Of a stretch of 64,000 nt of DNA, positions 47,450 through 57,206 are shown piece by piece. Under the pieces are notes generated by a model. It saw nothing but the letters and a program-made list of their open reading frames with translations. It made no database searches and was not told where the DNA came from. The stretch is from an uncultured Dorea sp. (lineage in GTDB: Bacteria; Bacillota; Clostridia; Lachnospirales; Lachnospiraceae), in the NCBI GenBank assembly GCA_910585725.1, contig CAJUFA010000018.1:1-64000 (forward strand). Direction: 5' to 3'. How positions within the stretch are numbered: the first letter of the stretch is position 1; each line of letters opens with the position of its first letter. The position numbers were made by a program, and so were the translations under genes.

Positions 47450-50400
47450 ATGTCAAAAAGAACAGACATTCACAAAGTACTCATTATTGGTTCCGGCCCG
47501 ATCATCATCGGACAGGCCTGCGAATTCGACTATTCCGGAACACAGGCCTGCAAAGCGCTGCGCAATCTTGGATATGAGATCGTACTGGTGAATTCTAATC
47601 CGGCTACGATCATGACCGATCCGGAGATGGCAGACGTTACATACATCGAGCCATTGAATATTGACCGGCTGGAACAAATCATCGCAAAAGAACGACCCGA
47701 CGCACTCCTGCCGAATCTGGGCGGACAATCCGGGCTGAATCTTTGTGCGGAACTTGCAAAAGAAGGAATCCTTGATAAATATAATGTGAAGGTCATCGGC
47801 GTACAGGTCGATGCCATCGAACGCGGCGAAGACCGTATTGAATTTAAGAAATCCATGAATGCCCTGGGTATCGAAATGGCAAGAAGCGAAGTCGCCTACA
47901 GCATAGAAGAGGCTCTCGCGATCGCAGACAAACTCGGATATCCGGTTGTCCTTCGCCCCGCATATACCATGGGCGGCGCCGGCGGCGGACTTGTATATAA
48001 TAAAGAAGAATTGAAAACCGTATGCGCCAGAGGTTTGCAGGCCAGCCTGGTCGGACAGGTTCTGGTTGAAGAATCCATCCTTGGCTGGGAAGAACTGGAA
48101 CTGGAAGTTGTCCGCGATGCCGACAACAATATGATCACGGTCTGCTTTATCGAAAATATCGACCCGCTGGGGGTACATACCGGCGATTCCTTCTGCTCCG
48201 CCCCGATGCTCACCATCTCGGAAGAATGCCAGAAAGAACTGCAGCGCCAGGCATATAAGATCGTCGAATCTGTGGAAGTCATCGGCGGAACCAACGTACA
48301 GTTCGCCCATGATCCTTCGACCGGCAGAATCGTAGTCATTGAGATTAATCCGAGAACCTCACGTTCTTCCGCATTAGCCTCCAAAGCAACCGGTTTTCCT
48401 ATTGCACTGGTATCGGCGATGCTCGCCTGCGGATTGACCCTTAAAGACATTCCCTGCGGCAAATATGGCACTCTGGATAAATATGTCCCGGACGGAGACT
48501 ATGTCGTAATCAAATTTGCCCGCTGGGCATTCGAGAAATTCAAAGGAGCAGAAGATAAACTTGGCACACAGATGCGCGCCGTAGGGGAAGTTATGAGCAT
48601 CGGCAAGACTTACAAAGAAGCTTTCCAGAAAGCAATCCGAAGCCTTGAGACCGGACGCTACGGGCTTGGTCACGCCAAAGGCTATGATAAGAAAAGCAAA
48701 GAAGAACTTCTTCATATGCTGATCACCCCCTCCAGCGATCGCCATTTCATCATGTACGAGGCGCTTCGCAAAGGTGCATCCGTAGATGAGATCTTCGATA
48801 TAACAAAGATAAAAACTTATTTCATTCAACAAATGAAGGAATTAGTCGAAGAAGAGGAAACCCTGATCACATCAAAAGGAAGTCTTCCTCCTGACGAGAT
48901 ACTGATCACTGCAAAGAAGGACGGATTCTCCGACAAATACTTAAGTCAGATCCTGGAGATCCCGGAAGAGGATATCCGGAATCACCGCATCAGCCTGGGG
49001 GTAGAAGAAGCATGGGAAGGAGTCCATGTCAGCGGTACTCCGGACAACGCTTACTTCTACTCCACCTATAACGCAGAAGATAAGAATCCGATCCGTACCG
49101 ACCGTCCGAAGATCATGATTCTCGGCGGCGGTCCCAACAGAATCGGTCAGGGAATCGAATTTGACTACTGCTGCGTCCATGCATCACTGGCGCTTAAGAA
49201 GCTGGGCTTTGAGACTATTATTGTAAACTGTAATCCGGAAACTGTTTCCACCGACTATGATACATCCGACAAGCTGTATTTTGAGCCTCTGACACTGGAA
49301 GACGTCTTAAGTATCTATAAAAAAGAACAACCGGCAGGAGTTATCGCTCAATTCGGCGGGCAGACTCCTCTGAATCTTGCTTCGGAACTTGAGAAAAACG
49401 GCGTGAAGATCCTCGGAACTTCTCCTTCTGTCATCGATCTGGCGGAAGACCGCGACCTGTTCCGCGCTATGATGGACAAGCTTGAAATCCCTATGCCGGA
49501 ATCCGGCATGGCAACTACAGTAGACGAAGCCCTCGCCATTGCCAAAGAGATCGGTTACCCGGTCATGGTACGTCCTTCTTACGTCCTCGGCGGACGCGGC
49601 ATGGAAGTCGTATACGACGATAAAAGTATGGAAGGCTATATGAAAGCTGCTGTGGGCGTGACGCCGGACCGTCCGATACTCATCGACCGATTCTTAAACC
49701 ATGCCCTGGAATGTGAAGCCGATGCTATCAGCGACGGAAATCATGCATTTGTTCCGGCCGTTATGGAGCATATAGAACTTGCCGGTGTACATTCCGGCGA
49801 TTCCGCATGTATCATTCCTTCCGTACACATTTCCGCGGAAAACGTACGGATCATCAAAGAATATACGAAAAAAATTGCAGAAGAAATGCATGTCAAAGGT
49901 CTGATGAACATGCAGTACGCCATCGAAAACGGAAAGGTGTATGTTCTGGAAGCTAATCCCCGGGCCTCCCGTACGGTACCGTTAGTATCCAAGGTATGCA
50001 ACATCCGTATGGTACCTCTGGCGACGGACATCATAACCTCTGAACTGACCGGACGGCCGTCTCCTGTAGCCGAATTAACCGAGAAGAACATTCCGTATTA
50101 TGGTGTAAAAGAAGCCGTCTTCCCGTTCAATATGTTCCAGGAGGTTGATCCGGTACTCGGACCAGAGATGCGTTCCACCGGAGAGGTACTTGGTCTCTCC
50201 TATTCCTACGGAGAAGCTTTCTACAAAGCCCAGGAAGCCACCCAATCCAAACTGCCGCTTAAGGGTACGGTACTGATCTCCGTAAACCGCAAAGACAAAG
50301 CTGAAGTCGCCGAAGTCGCGAAGATCTTTGCAGAAGACGGTTTTCGGATTCTTGCCACCGGAACTACCTGTGATACGATCCGTGAAGCAGGAATCGAAGC

Positions 50401-50674
50401 AGAAAAGGTAAAGAAATTATACGAAGGACGCCCGAATATTCTGGATATGATCACAAACGGACAGATCGACTTGATAGTGAATTCTCCGGTGGGCAAAGAG
50501 AGTCTCCACGACGACAGCTATCTGCGGAAAGCCGCTATTAAGGCAAGAATTCCGTATATCACGACGATTGCCGCCGCAAGAGTAACCGCAAAGGGAATCC
50601 GATATGTAAACGAACACAAACAGGGAGACGTAAAATCTCTGCAGCAGTTACATGGAGAGATTACTGATAAGTAG
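47450..50674 (+). CDS. carB: Carbamoyl-phosphate synthase large subunit
   Basis: This protein of 1074 residues makes carbamoyl phosphate for arginine and pyrimidine synthesis. It has two ATP-grasp halves (both with GPIIIGQ/GPNRIGQ starts and EINPRTSRSSAL/EANPRASRTVPL) and a C-terminal MGS-like allosteric domain (about 940-1074). The start was set at 47450, with AGGAGGATACAC upstream; a longer frame from 47372 has none. No carA lies next to it, although CarA is needed to supply ammonia from glutamine. The carA gene must be elsewhere, or the subunit uses free ammonia. Confidence 0.96.
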   Translation: MSKRTDIHKVLIIGSGPIIIGQACEFDYSGTQACKALRNLGYEIVLVNSNPATIMTDPEMADVTYIEPLNIDRLEQIIAKERPDALLPNLGGQSGLNLCAELAKEGILDKYNVKVIGVQVDAIERGEDRIEFKKSMNALGIEMARSEVAYSIEEALAIADKLGYPVVLRPAYTMGGAGGGLVYNKEELKTVCARGLQASLVGQVLVEESILGWEELELEVVRDADNNMITVCFIENIDPLGVHTGDSFCSAPMLTISEECQKELQRQAYKIVESVEVIGGTNVQFAHDPSTGRIVVIEINPRTSRSSALASKATGFPIALVSAMLACGLTLKDIPCGKYGTLDKYVPDGDYVVIKFARWAFEKFKGAEDKLGTQMRAVGEVMSIGKTYKEAFQKAIRSLETGRYGLGHAKGYDKKSKEELLHMLITPSSDRHFIMYEALRKGASVDEIFDITKIKTYFIQQMKELVEEEETLITSKGSLPPDEILITAKKDGFSDKYLSQILEIPEEDIRNHRISLGVEEAWEGVHVSGTPDNAYFYSTYNAEDKNPIRTDRPKIMILGGGPNRIGQGIEFDYCCVHASLALKKLGFETIIVNCNPETVSTDYDTSDKLYFEPLTLEDVLSIYKKEQPAGVIAQFGGQTPLNLASELEKNGVKILGTSPSVIDLAEDRDLFRAMMDKLEIPMPESGMATTVDEALAIAKEIGYPVMVRPSYVLGGRGMEVVYDDKSMEGYMKAAVGVTPDRPILIDRFLNHALECEADAISDGNHAFVPAVMEHIELAGVHSGDSACIIPSVHISAENVRIIKEYTKKIAEEMHVKGLMNMQYAIENGKVYVLEANPRASRTVPLVSKVCNIRMVPLATDIITSELTGRPSPVAELTEKNIPYYGVKEAVFPFNMFQEVDPVLGPEMRSTGEVLGLSYSYGEAFYKAQEATQSKLPLKGTVLISVNRKDKAEVAEVAKIFAEDGFRILATGTTCDTIREAGIEAEKVKKLYEGRPNILDMITNGQIDLIVNSPVGKESLHDDSYLRKAAIKARIPYITTIAAARVTAKGIRYVNEHKQGDVKSLQQLHGEITDK

Positions 50675-50711
50675 GATAGCCGATTAAAAATTGATTGAAG
50701 GGCAACATTCT

Positions 50712-50749
50712 GAAGACCCAAGCCCCCGCTTTGCGGGGATTGGGTCTTC
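50712..50749 (+). terminator. Hairpin after carB
   Basis: GAAGACCCAA(G)CCCCCGC and GCGGGGATTGGGTCTTC form a long stem with a tight loop, 38 bases after the carB stop. The following bases (ACTCCGTTTC) are only moderately T-rich. It also faces the convergent TetM-like gene. Confidence 0.65.
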
Positions 50750-50890
50750 ACTCCGTTTCACATCGCCTTAGACATATTCTATTGGTACACAGAACTATAT
50801 CTTACTTATGCCGGTTCAATACGAGAGCCACCCAGCCTATGCATGCCGGATTCTCTTTTTAATTTTTCTTCGCTTCAAGTCGGACTTATT

Positions 50891-53713
50891 TTATAATGTA
50901 TCCTTTCGCCCAAGCCTGACATCTTCCATTTCCTCCGCCAGTTCTTCATCCATGTGGTCAAAGAGATAGTTCTTTCCGGAATCCCGTCTTTTCTCATATT
51001 CCTCTCGAATCTGCCGCTTTACAAGATCCACCTCTTTCCGAAATTCCCTTGACGAGATCAGAGTACCGCCCTGTCCCAGCGTAACAATCTGCTCCACCCT
51101 GTCCGAAGTCACCACCGTCACATGATATTTCTTACCGATCTGATGAACCACCTTCTCTATATACTGATCCGCCGTCTCCGCCTGCTTTGTGTACACGACA
51201 TGGATATTATGATACTTCTGGATCTCCAAAGCATACCCGTCGACCTTGTACGCATCAAATACCAGGATCACGATACACTTTCGAAATCCCTGATAATTGG
51301 ACAGGATATCCATCAGTTTATTCCTTGCCGCCTCAATATTCACTTTTGCCAGTTCCTTCAAGTCTTCCCATGCAAATATTACATTGTAACCGTCCACCAG
51401 GAGATACTCCTGAACCGATTCTGCCGCCTTGACGGGCTTCTGCCGTTGTGTGCCGGCAACCGCCGCGGAACAGAGAGGTACTTTCCTTTCTACTTTTCCA
51501 TAAGTGCGGATAAATATCTCCTCTAACTCTTTCTCTTCTTCCTCACTGAAACTATCCCAATGAGCTCTGCCCTGACCGAACGCCGAGACTCTTCCTGCCG
51601 CAGCCGTTCCTGCTATACCCTCTCCCGAACGCCTTGTTTCTTCTGCAGCCCTCTCGCCGTTCTTCTGCCTCTCCTCCGTCGTTCCCGGCTCTTCGTCAGA
51701 ATTCCTGTTCCGTTTCTTCCGACTCTCAATATGCATATACTCTGTCACCTGCGCCCACGGTACGACAAAGCCCGCCCCATGGGCGCAGAACACCGATCCT
51801 GTCGGATTCTCCAGATCTCTTTCCGGATCATAGTTTTTCTCTTCTATGATCTCTTCTGCATTGTGGCATGGTTCATATCCCCGGAAATTACATGTAAGTT
51901 TCCCTTGTCCTCTCGTATAACTGTTCACTTCCATCTGATAATCCCGCATAGCCGCCGCCGGAGCCTTTCCTGTCAGTACAGCCGTCTCTCCTGTCAGCTC
52001 CGGCTCCCTGCACTCCCCCGACATCTTCTGGATATCATTCATAGCCCGTCCCACCATCTCTAACGGAACCTCCAGCCGATACCCATAATAAGGCTCCAAC
52101 AGGATACTCTCAGCCTGCATCAATCCCTGTCTGACCGCACGATATGTAGCCTGACGGAAATCTCCTCCCTCTGTGTGCTTCGGATGAGCCTGTCCGGCTA
52201 TCAGTGTAATCTTCAAATCCGTAATCACCGATCCGGTCAGCACGCCTCTGTGCTCCTTCTCTGCCAGATGAGTGAGAATCAGACGCTGCCAGTTCCGATC
52301 CAGCTCGTCCTCACTGCAGTCCGTCTCCAGCACAAGCCCGCTGCCGGGCCTTCCCGGCTCTAACAACAGATGCACCTCCGCATAATGGCGCAGCGGCTCG
52401 AAATGCCCGACGCCTTCTACCGTATCTCTTATCGTCTCCTTGTAAACAATATTTCCCGTGTCAAAAGACACCTCCGTATGAAAACGCTCCTGGATCAGAC
52501 TCTTTAGGATCTCTGTCTGCACCGCGCCCATCAATTGCGCATAGATCTCCCCGAGTTCCTCATTCCACACGATCCGAAGCATGGGGTCTTCTTCCTCCAA
52601 TTGCCGAAGATTCCTGACCATACTGTGAACATCACAGCCTTCCGGCAGTCGGATGCGATAGCTAAGCACCGGCTCCAGAATCGGAGCCTGAGACTCTTTC
52701 ACATTCCCAAGCCCTTCCCCCGGATAAGTGCGGCTAAGCCCCGTCACGGCGCAGACGCAGCCTGCTTCCGCCTCTGAAACCATCTCATATTTCTCTCCGG
52801 AATAGATACGGATCTGATTGACCTTCTCTTCCCATGCTTCTGCCTCTGCCGGAGAAGATGACAGGCTGTCTTTCACCTTCAATGTACCGCTAAGAACTCT
52901 CATATGAGTCAGGCGGTTCCCCTGGGCGTCTCTGGATATCTTATATACCCGGGCGCCAAAGTCCCCCTCACATTTCGTTTCTAACAATCTCCCTGCTATC
53001 GCATATCTCTCTATGCCCTCCAGAAATTCCTGCACTCCCCATAACTTCAATGCGGAACCAAAATAACAAGGATACGCCTTACCGCAGGCAATCAGCCCGG
53101 TAATCGTCTCATCTTTCAAATTCCCGCTTTCCAGATACTCCTCCAATGCATTCTCATTACACGTAGCCAACTCTTCAAGAAGCATCTTCTCATCTTCATC
53201 AAAAGCAATGCACGCTTCGTCCAGACTCTTCTTCAATTCATTCAAAAGCCTTTCTCTGTCCGTTCCCTCTTGATCCATCTTATTAACAAACAAAAAGACC
53301 GGAATCCGATACCTCTTAAGCAGACTCCACAGGGTACGTGTATGCCCCTGCACTCCGTCTGTCCCGTTGATTACCAACACAGCATAATCCAATACCTGAA
53401 GCGTACGTTCCATCTCTGTTGAGAAATCCACATGTCCCGGCGTATCAAGAAGCGTCACCTTTTTTTTCCCAAGATCAAAAAGAGCCTGTTTTGAGAAAAT
53501 TGTAATTCCCCGGCTTCGTTCCAGCTCATTAGTATCCAGGTACGCATTCTTATGGTCTACACGCCCCAGCTTCCTTATCTTGCCGCCAAGATACAGGATA
53601 CTCTCTGATAAAGTTGTCTTCCCCGCGTCTACATGCGCCAGCAGACCGATACTAAGATGCCGGATCGATTTTTCGTTTTTTCTGTCTTCTCTATTTTCAG
53701 ACGTATCTTCCAT
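50891..53713 (-). CDS. TetM-like ribosomal GTPase fused to a Rae1/YacP-type NYN ribonuclease domain
   Basis: This 940-residue protein has three parts. Residues 17-650 are an EF-G/TetM-like translational GTPase: GLLAHVDAGKTTLSE, DTPGHVDFSTEMERTL, NKMD and RSRGITI, with domains II-V after it. Residues about 650-765 are a charged low-complexity linker. Residues about 767-905 resemble B. subtilis Rae1/YacP (NYN/PIN-like fold): LLVDGYNVIFAW, FDAYKVDG, ETADQYIEKVV and VVTSDRVEQIV, keeping the acidic catalytic residues. Rae1 cuts mRNA in the ribosomal A site. The fusion suggests the GTPase delivers the nuclease to ribosomes. Tetracycline resistance is possible but not the only reading. The start ATG follows GAAAGGGG. 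Confidence 0.88.
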   Translation of the reverse strand: MEDTSENREDRKNEKSIRHLSIGLLAHVDAGKTTLSESILYLGGKIRKLGRVDHKNAYLDTNELERSRGITIFSKQALFDLGKKKVTLLDTPGHVDFSTEMERTLQVLDYAVLVINGTDGVQGHTRTLWSLLKRYRIPVFLFVNKMDQEGTDRERLLNELKKSLDEACIAFDEDEKMLLEELATCNENALEEYLESGNLKDETITGLIACGKAYPCYFGSALKLWGVQEFLEGIERYAIAGRLLETKCEGDFGARVYKISRDAQGNRLTHMRVLSGTLKVKDSLSSSPAEAEAWEEKVNQIRIYSGEKYEMVSEAEAGCVCAVTGLSRTYPGEGLGNVKESQAPILEPVLSYRIRLPEGCDVHSMVRNLRQLEEEDPMLRIVWNEELGEIYAQLMGAVQTEILKSLIQERFHTEVSFDTGNIVYKETIRDTVEGVGHFEPLRHYAEVHLLLEPGRPGSGLVLETDCSEDELDRNWQRLILTHLAEKEHRGVLTGSVITDLKITLIAGQAHPKHTEGGDFRQATYRAVRQGLMQAESILLEPYYGYRLEVPLEMVGRAMNDIQKMSGECREPELTGETAVLTGKAPAAAMRDYQMEVNSYTRGQGKLTCNFRGYEPCHNAEEIIEEKNYDPERDLENPTGSVFCAHGAGFVVPWAQVTEYMHIESRKKRNRNSDEEPGTTEERQKNGERAAEETRRSGEGIAGTAAAGRVSAFGQGRAHWDSFSEEEEKELEEIFIRTYGKVERKVPLCSAAVAGTQRQKPVKAAESVQEYLLVDGYNVIFAWEDLKELAKVNIEAARNKLMDILSNYQGFRKCIVILVFDAYKVDGYALEIQKYHNIHVVYTKQAETADQYIEKVVHQIGKKYHVTVVTSDRVEQIVTLGQGGTLISSREFRKEVDLVKRQIREEYEKRRDSGKNYLFDHMDEELAEEMEDVRLGRKDTL

Positions 53714-53775
53714 CGAAAATACCCCTTTCCGTTTTGACTTGCTTCATAATATCATATCACATAAAAAGATATTCG

Positions 53776-53836
53776 TCGATATATCGATATTTTTTTCACT
53801 AAGTCCGTGTATTTTTCCCCTGCAATGTGCTATAAT
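53776..53836. promoter_or_regulatory. Palindrome and -10 region between the GTPase-NYN gene and the flavodiiron gene
   Basis: TCGATATATCGA is a perfect 12-bp palindrome (53776-53787). A TATAAT -10 box (53831-53836) points to the flavodiiron gene; its -35 is weak. The palindrome could serve either divergent gene. Confidence 0.4.
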
Positions 53837-53915
53837 CTAGTGTAACCCGCGCTAAGTTATATGAAAAGCGCGGCAATGCACATCCAAATAACAAAAAGAA
53901 CAGGAGTGATTACTA

Positions 53916-55703
53916 ATGGATATTTCAAACGATATCAAATACGTTGGTGTGAACGACCATGCCGTAGACCTATTCGAAGGTCAGTATGTAGTCAAAAACG
54001 GTATGTCCTATAATTCCTATGTGATCCTGGATGAGAAGGTCGCCGTGATGGATACGGTGGACGCTCATTTTACCCACGAGTGGCTGGATAATATCGAAGC
54101 TGCGGCAGGTTCTCATAAGCCGGATTATCTGATCGTACAGCATATGGAACCCGACCATTCCGCCAATATCGCGAATTTCATGAATGTATATAAAGATACT
54201 AAGATCGTATCTTCCGCCAAAGCATTTACGATGATGAAGCAGTTCTTCGGCACAGATTTTGAGGACAGACAGATCGTGGTCGGCGAAGGCGATACCCTCT
54301 CCCTCGGAAAGCATGAACTGACCTTCGTTACCGCTCCGATGGTACACTGGCCGGAAGTCATCGTTACTTATGACAGTTGTGACAAAGTATTATTCTCCGC
54401 CGACGGTTTCGGCAAATTCGGCGCCCTGGACGTAACAGAGGAATGGACGGACGAAGCACGCCGCTACTATATCGGAATCGTAGGCAAATACGGCGCGCAG
54501 GTTCAGCGGCTGCTTAAGAAAGCTTCTACACTGGACATTCAGACGATCTGCCCGCTGCACGGTCCTGTACTTAAGGAAAATCTCGGATATTACCTGGGAC
54601 TCTATAATACATGGTCTTCTTACAATGTAGAGACCACCGGCATCGTGATTGCCTATACCTCTATATACGGCAATACCAGGAAGGCTGTGGAAGCTCTGGC
54701 GGACAAGCTCCGTATGAAAGGCTGCCCGGCGGTTATCATCCATGATCTTGCCCGCTGCGACATGTCACAGGCAGTAGCAGACGCGTTCCGCTACGGCAAG
54801 TTGATCCTTGCCACGACGACCTACAATGCCGATATCTTCCCATTCATGCGTGAATTCATCGAACACCTGACTGAGCGCAATTTTCAGAACCGTTTCGTCG
54901 GACTGATCGAGAATGGTTCCTGGTCGCCGCTTGCCGCCAAGACGATGAAGAAGATGCTGGAAGGCTGTAAGAATCTGACCTTCGCGGATACTACCGTCCA
55001 TATTCATTCTTCATTAAATGAAGAGAGCAGCGAACAACTTGAATCTCTGGCCGAGGAATTCTGTCAGAATTATCTGGCGCAGCATGACGAAACGGCAGAT
55101 AAGAACGACCTGACCGCACTGTTTAAGATCGGTTACGGACTCTATGTAGTAACTTCCAACGACGGCAAGAAGGACAACGGTCTGATCGTCAATACCGTTA
55201 CGCAGGTTACGAATACCCCGAACCGTATCGCGGTTACCATTAACAAGGACAATTATTCACACCACATAATCAAGCAGACCGGCATTATGAACATCAACTG
55301 CCTGTCTACGGACGCTCCATTCAAAGTATTTGAGAATTTCGGTTTCCAGAGCGGACGTACCGTGGATAAGTTCGCAGGGTGTTCGCCGTTGCGCTCCGAC
55401 AACGGACTGGTATTCCTTCCAAGATACATCAACTCCTTCATGTCTCTTAAAGTAGAACAGTATGTAGATCTGGATACACATGGAATGTTCATCTGTACCG
55501 TTACCGAGGCCCGCGTGATCTCCAACGTAGAGACTATGACTTATAACTATTATCAGAACAACGTAAAACCGAAGCCGGATACAGACGGCAAGAAAGGCTA
55601 TGTATGCGTCGTATGCGGATATATCTATGAAGGCGACGAGCTGCCTGACGATATCGTATGCCCGCTTTGTAAACACGGAGCCGCCGATTTCGTAAAAATA
55701 TAA
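53916..55703 (+). CDS. Four-domain flavodiiron protein (flavodiiron, flavodoxin, flavin-reductase-like, rubredoxin)
   Basis: This 595-residue protein has a metallo-beta-lactamase-like diiron core (about 1-243) with ligands in QHMEPDHSAN, PMVHWPEV, SADGFGKFG and PLHGPVL. Flavodoxin (about 243-390) has YTSIYGNTRKAV and flavin-binding loops. A flavin-reductase-like domain (about 405-550) follows, with FGFQSGRTVDKFAG. A rubredoxin (about 560-595) closes it, with CVVCGY and CPLCKHG. Flavodiiron proteins reduce O2 to water or NO to N2O. Having reductase and rubredoxin on one chain shortens the electron path. The start ATG follows ACAGGAGTGATTACTA. It protects a strict anaerobe from oxygen. Confidence 0.93.
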   Translation: MDISNDIKYVGVNDHAVDLFEGQYVVKNGMSYNSYVILDEKVAVMDTVDAHFTHEWLDNIEAAAGSHKPDYLIVQHMEPDHSANIANFMNVYKDTKIVSSAKAFTMMKQFFGTDFEDRQIVVGEGDTLSLGKHELTFVTAPMVHWPEVIVTYDSCDKVLFSADGFGKFGALDVTEEWTDEARRYYIGIVGKYGAQVQRLLKKASTLDIQTICPLHGPVLKENLGYYLGLYNTWSSYNVETTGIVIAYTSIYGNTRKAVEALADKLRMKGCPAVIIHDLARCDMSQAVADAFRYGKLILATTTYNADIFPFMREFIEHLTERNFQNRFVGLIENGSWSPLAAKTMKKMLEGCKNLTFADTTVHIHSSLNEESSEQLESLAEEFCQNYLAQHDETADKNDLTALFKIGYGLYVVTSNDGKKDNGLIVNTVTQVTNTPNRIAVTINKDNYSHHIIKQTGIMNINCLSTDAPFKVFENFGFQSGRTVDKFAGCSPLRSDNGLVFLPRYINSFMSLKVEQYVDLDTHGMFICTVTEARVISNVETMTYNYYQNNVKPKPDTDGKKGYVCVVCGYIYEGDELPDDIVCPLCKHGAADFVKI

Positions 55704-55739
55704 ACATATTAATAAATTAACGTATAATATCACCACGGT

Positions 55740-55778
55740 AAAACGCCGTCCAATGCTGAAAAGCCTGGATGGCGTTTT
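55740..55778 (+). terminator. Terminator after the flavodiiron gene
   Basis: AAAACGCC(G)TCCA and TGGA(T)GGCGTTTT pair at 12 of 13 positions, followed by TTTTT, about 40 bases after the stop codon. Confidence 0.75.
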
Positions 55779-55886
55779 TCCATTTTATCCGTGTCAGCCC
55801 CCTAAAAAGCAGCAAAATATCTGCATAATTCTTCTTCGTATGTGCAAAATAAGAATTGATACATTTATCAGACGGAGGAACGAAGA

Positions 55887-57191
55887 GTGGTAACTATGGA
55901 TTCGATCTGGAATGAACATGTGAAACTTCCGCATTTCAGAAAATTGAAAAGAGACGCCAGGACAGATGTGCTGATCATCGGCGGAGGGATGGCAGGAATC
56001 TTATGCGCATACTTCTTACAGAAAGAACATGTCGATTATATGCTCGTGGAAAAGGGAAGTATCTGCAGGGGCATCACGAAAAATACAACTGCAAAGATCA
56101 CCTCTCAGCATGGTCTGATCTACCATAGGTTGCTCAAAAGCCTCGGAAGCGAGAAAACCAGGATGTACCTCGATGCAAATCAGAATGCGGTGCGCAGATA
56201 TACCCGTCTCTGCAGGTGGATAGACTGTGATTTTGAGAAGAAGACGGCTTATGTCTATTCAAAAAACGACCGGACGAAACTGGAAGAAGAAGCAGAAGCG
56301 CTGTCCCGGATCGGATTTCACACCCATATGACAGACGCCGCTACGCTTCCCTTTCAGACTGCAGGGGCAATCGGTTTCGCGGAACAGGCACAGTTTCATC
56401 CATTGAAATTCATAAACAAGATCGCGCCAGGATTGAATATCTATGAAGACACATTTGTAAAAGAACTGGCAGAAAACACGGCCGTGACGGAAAGCGGAAA
56501 GATTACATTCCAGAAAATGATCGTCGCAACACATTTCCCCCTGGATAACAAGCATGGTCTGTACCCCTTGAAGATGTACCAGAACCGTTCCTATGTGATC
56601 GCACTCGAAAATCCCCCGCGGATCGACGGTATGTACATCGACGAAGCACCGGACGGGTTGTCCTTCCGCAATTATAGGAATTATCTCTTTATCGGCGGCG
56701 GAAGCCACCGCACAGGAAAACCGGGGAAGAACTGGGAAGACCTGCGGAACTGTGCCAGACTCTACTATCCTAACATGGAAGAGAAATATAGCTGGGCTGC
56801 GCAGGATTGTATGACTCTGGACGGCATTCCCTACATCGGCCCATATTCCCGGCATATGCCGGAATGCTATGTAGCGACAGGATTCAACAAATGGGGCATG
56901 ACGTCCTCCATGGTGTCTGCGTCAATCCTGACGGATATGATCCTTGAAAAAGAGAATCCGTATGCTCCTGTCTTCCGCCCTTCCAGGAATATGCTGAAAC
57001 CTCAATTATTCATCAACGGTTTTGAATCCATTACCAATCTGCTCACCATATCCTCCAAACGCTGTCCCCATATGGGATGCGCCCTGCATTGGAATAAAGC
57101 AGAGCACTCCTGGGACTGTCCCTGCCACGGCTCCCGCTTTGACAGGTTCGGAAAACTCCTGGACAATCCAGCGAACGGGGATATGATGTAG
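55887..57191 (+). CDS. FAD-dependent oxidoreductase with a C-terminal Rieske domain
   Basis: This 434-residue protein starts with a DAO-type FAD site (LIIGGGMAGILCAYFLQKE, about residues 29-47). A C-terminal Rieske-type [2Fe-2S] region has CPHMGC and CPCHGSRF (about 392-415) with the two Cys and two His ligands. Members of this class act on unknown substrates in the cytosol. The protein is somewhat shorter than related ones of about 500 residues, ending soon after the Rieske motif (DNPANGDMM). The GTG start at 55887 is chosen for the GGAGGAACGAAGA just upstream; an ATG at 55896 is farther away. It converges with jetC after 15 bases, without a clear terminator. Confidence 0.88.
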   Translation: MVTMDSIWNEHVKLPHFRKLKRDARTDVLIIGGGMAGILCAYFLQKEHVDYMLVEKGSICRGITKNTTAKITSQHGLIYHRLLKSLGSEKTRMYLDANQNAVRRYTRLCRWIDCDFEKKTAYVYSKNDRTKLEEEAEALSRIGFHTHMTDAATLPFQTAGAIGFAEQAQFHPLKFINKIAPGLNIYEDTFVKELAENTAVTESGKITFQKMIVATHFPLDNKHGLYPLKMYQNRSYVIALENPPRIDGMYIDEAPDGLSFRNYRNYLFIGGGSHRTGKPGKNWEDLRNCARLYYPNMEEKYSWAAQDCMTLDGIPYIGPYSRHMPECYVATGFNKWGMTSSMVSASILTDMILEKENPYAPVFRPSRNMLKPQLFINGFESITNLLTISSKRCPHMGCALHWNKAEHSWDCPCHGSRFDRFGKLLDNPANGDMM

Positions 57192-57206
57192 GATCGCCGT
57201 CACGCC

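Noticed and set aside
50891..53713. Calling the TetM-like gene a tetracycline resistance determinant
   Set aside because: The protein is long and carries a fused nuclease domain. Close relatives of TetM vary in drug phenotype, so resistance cannot be inferred from this sequence.
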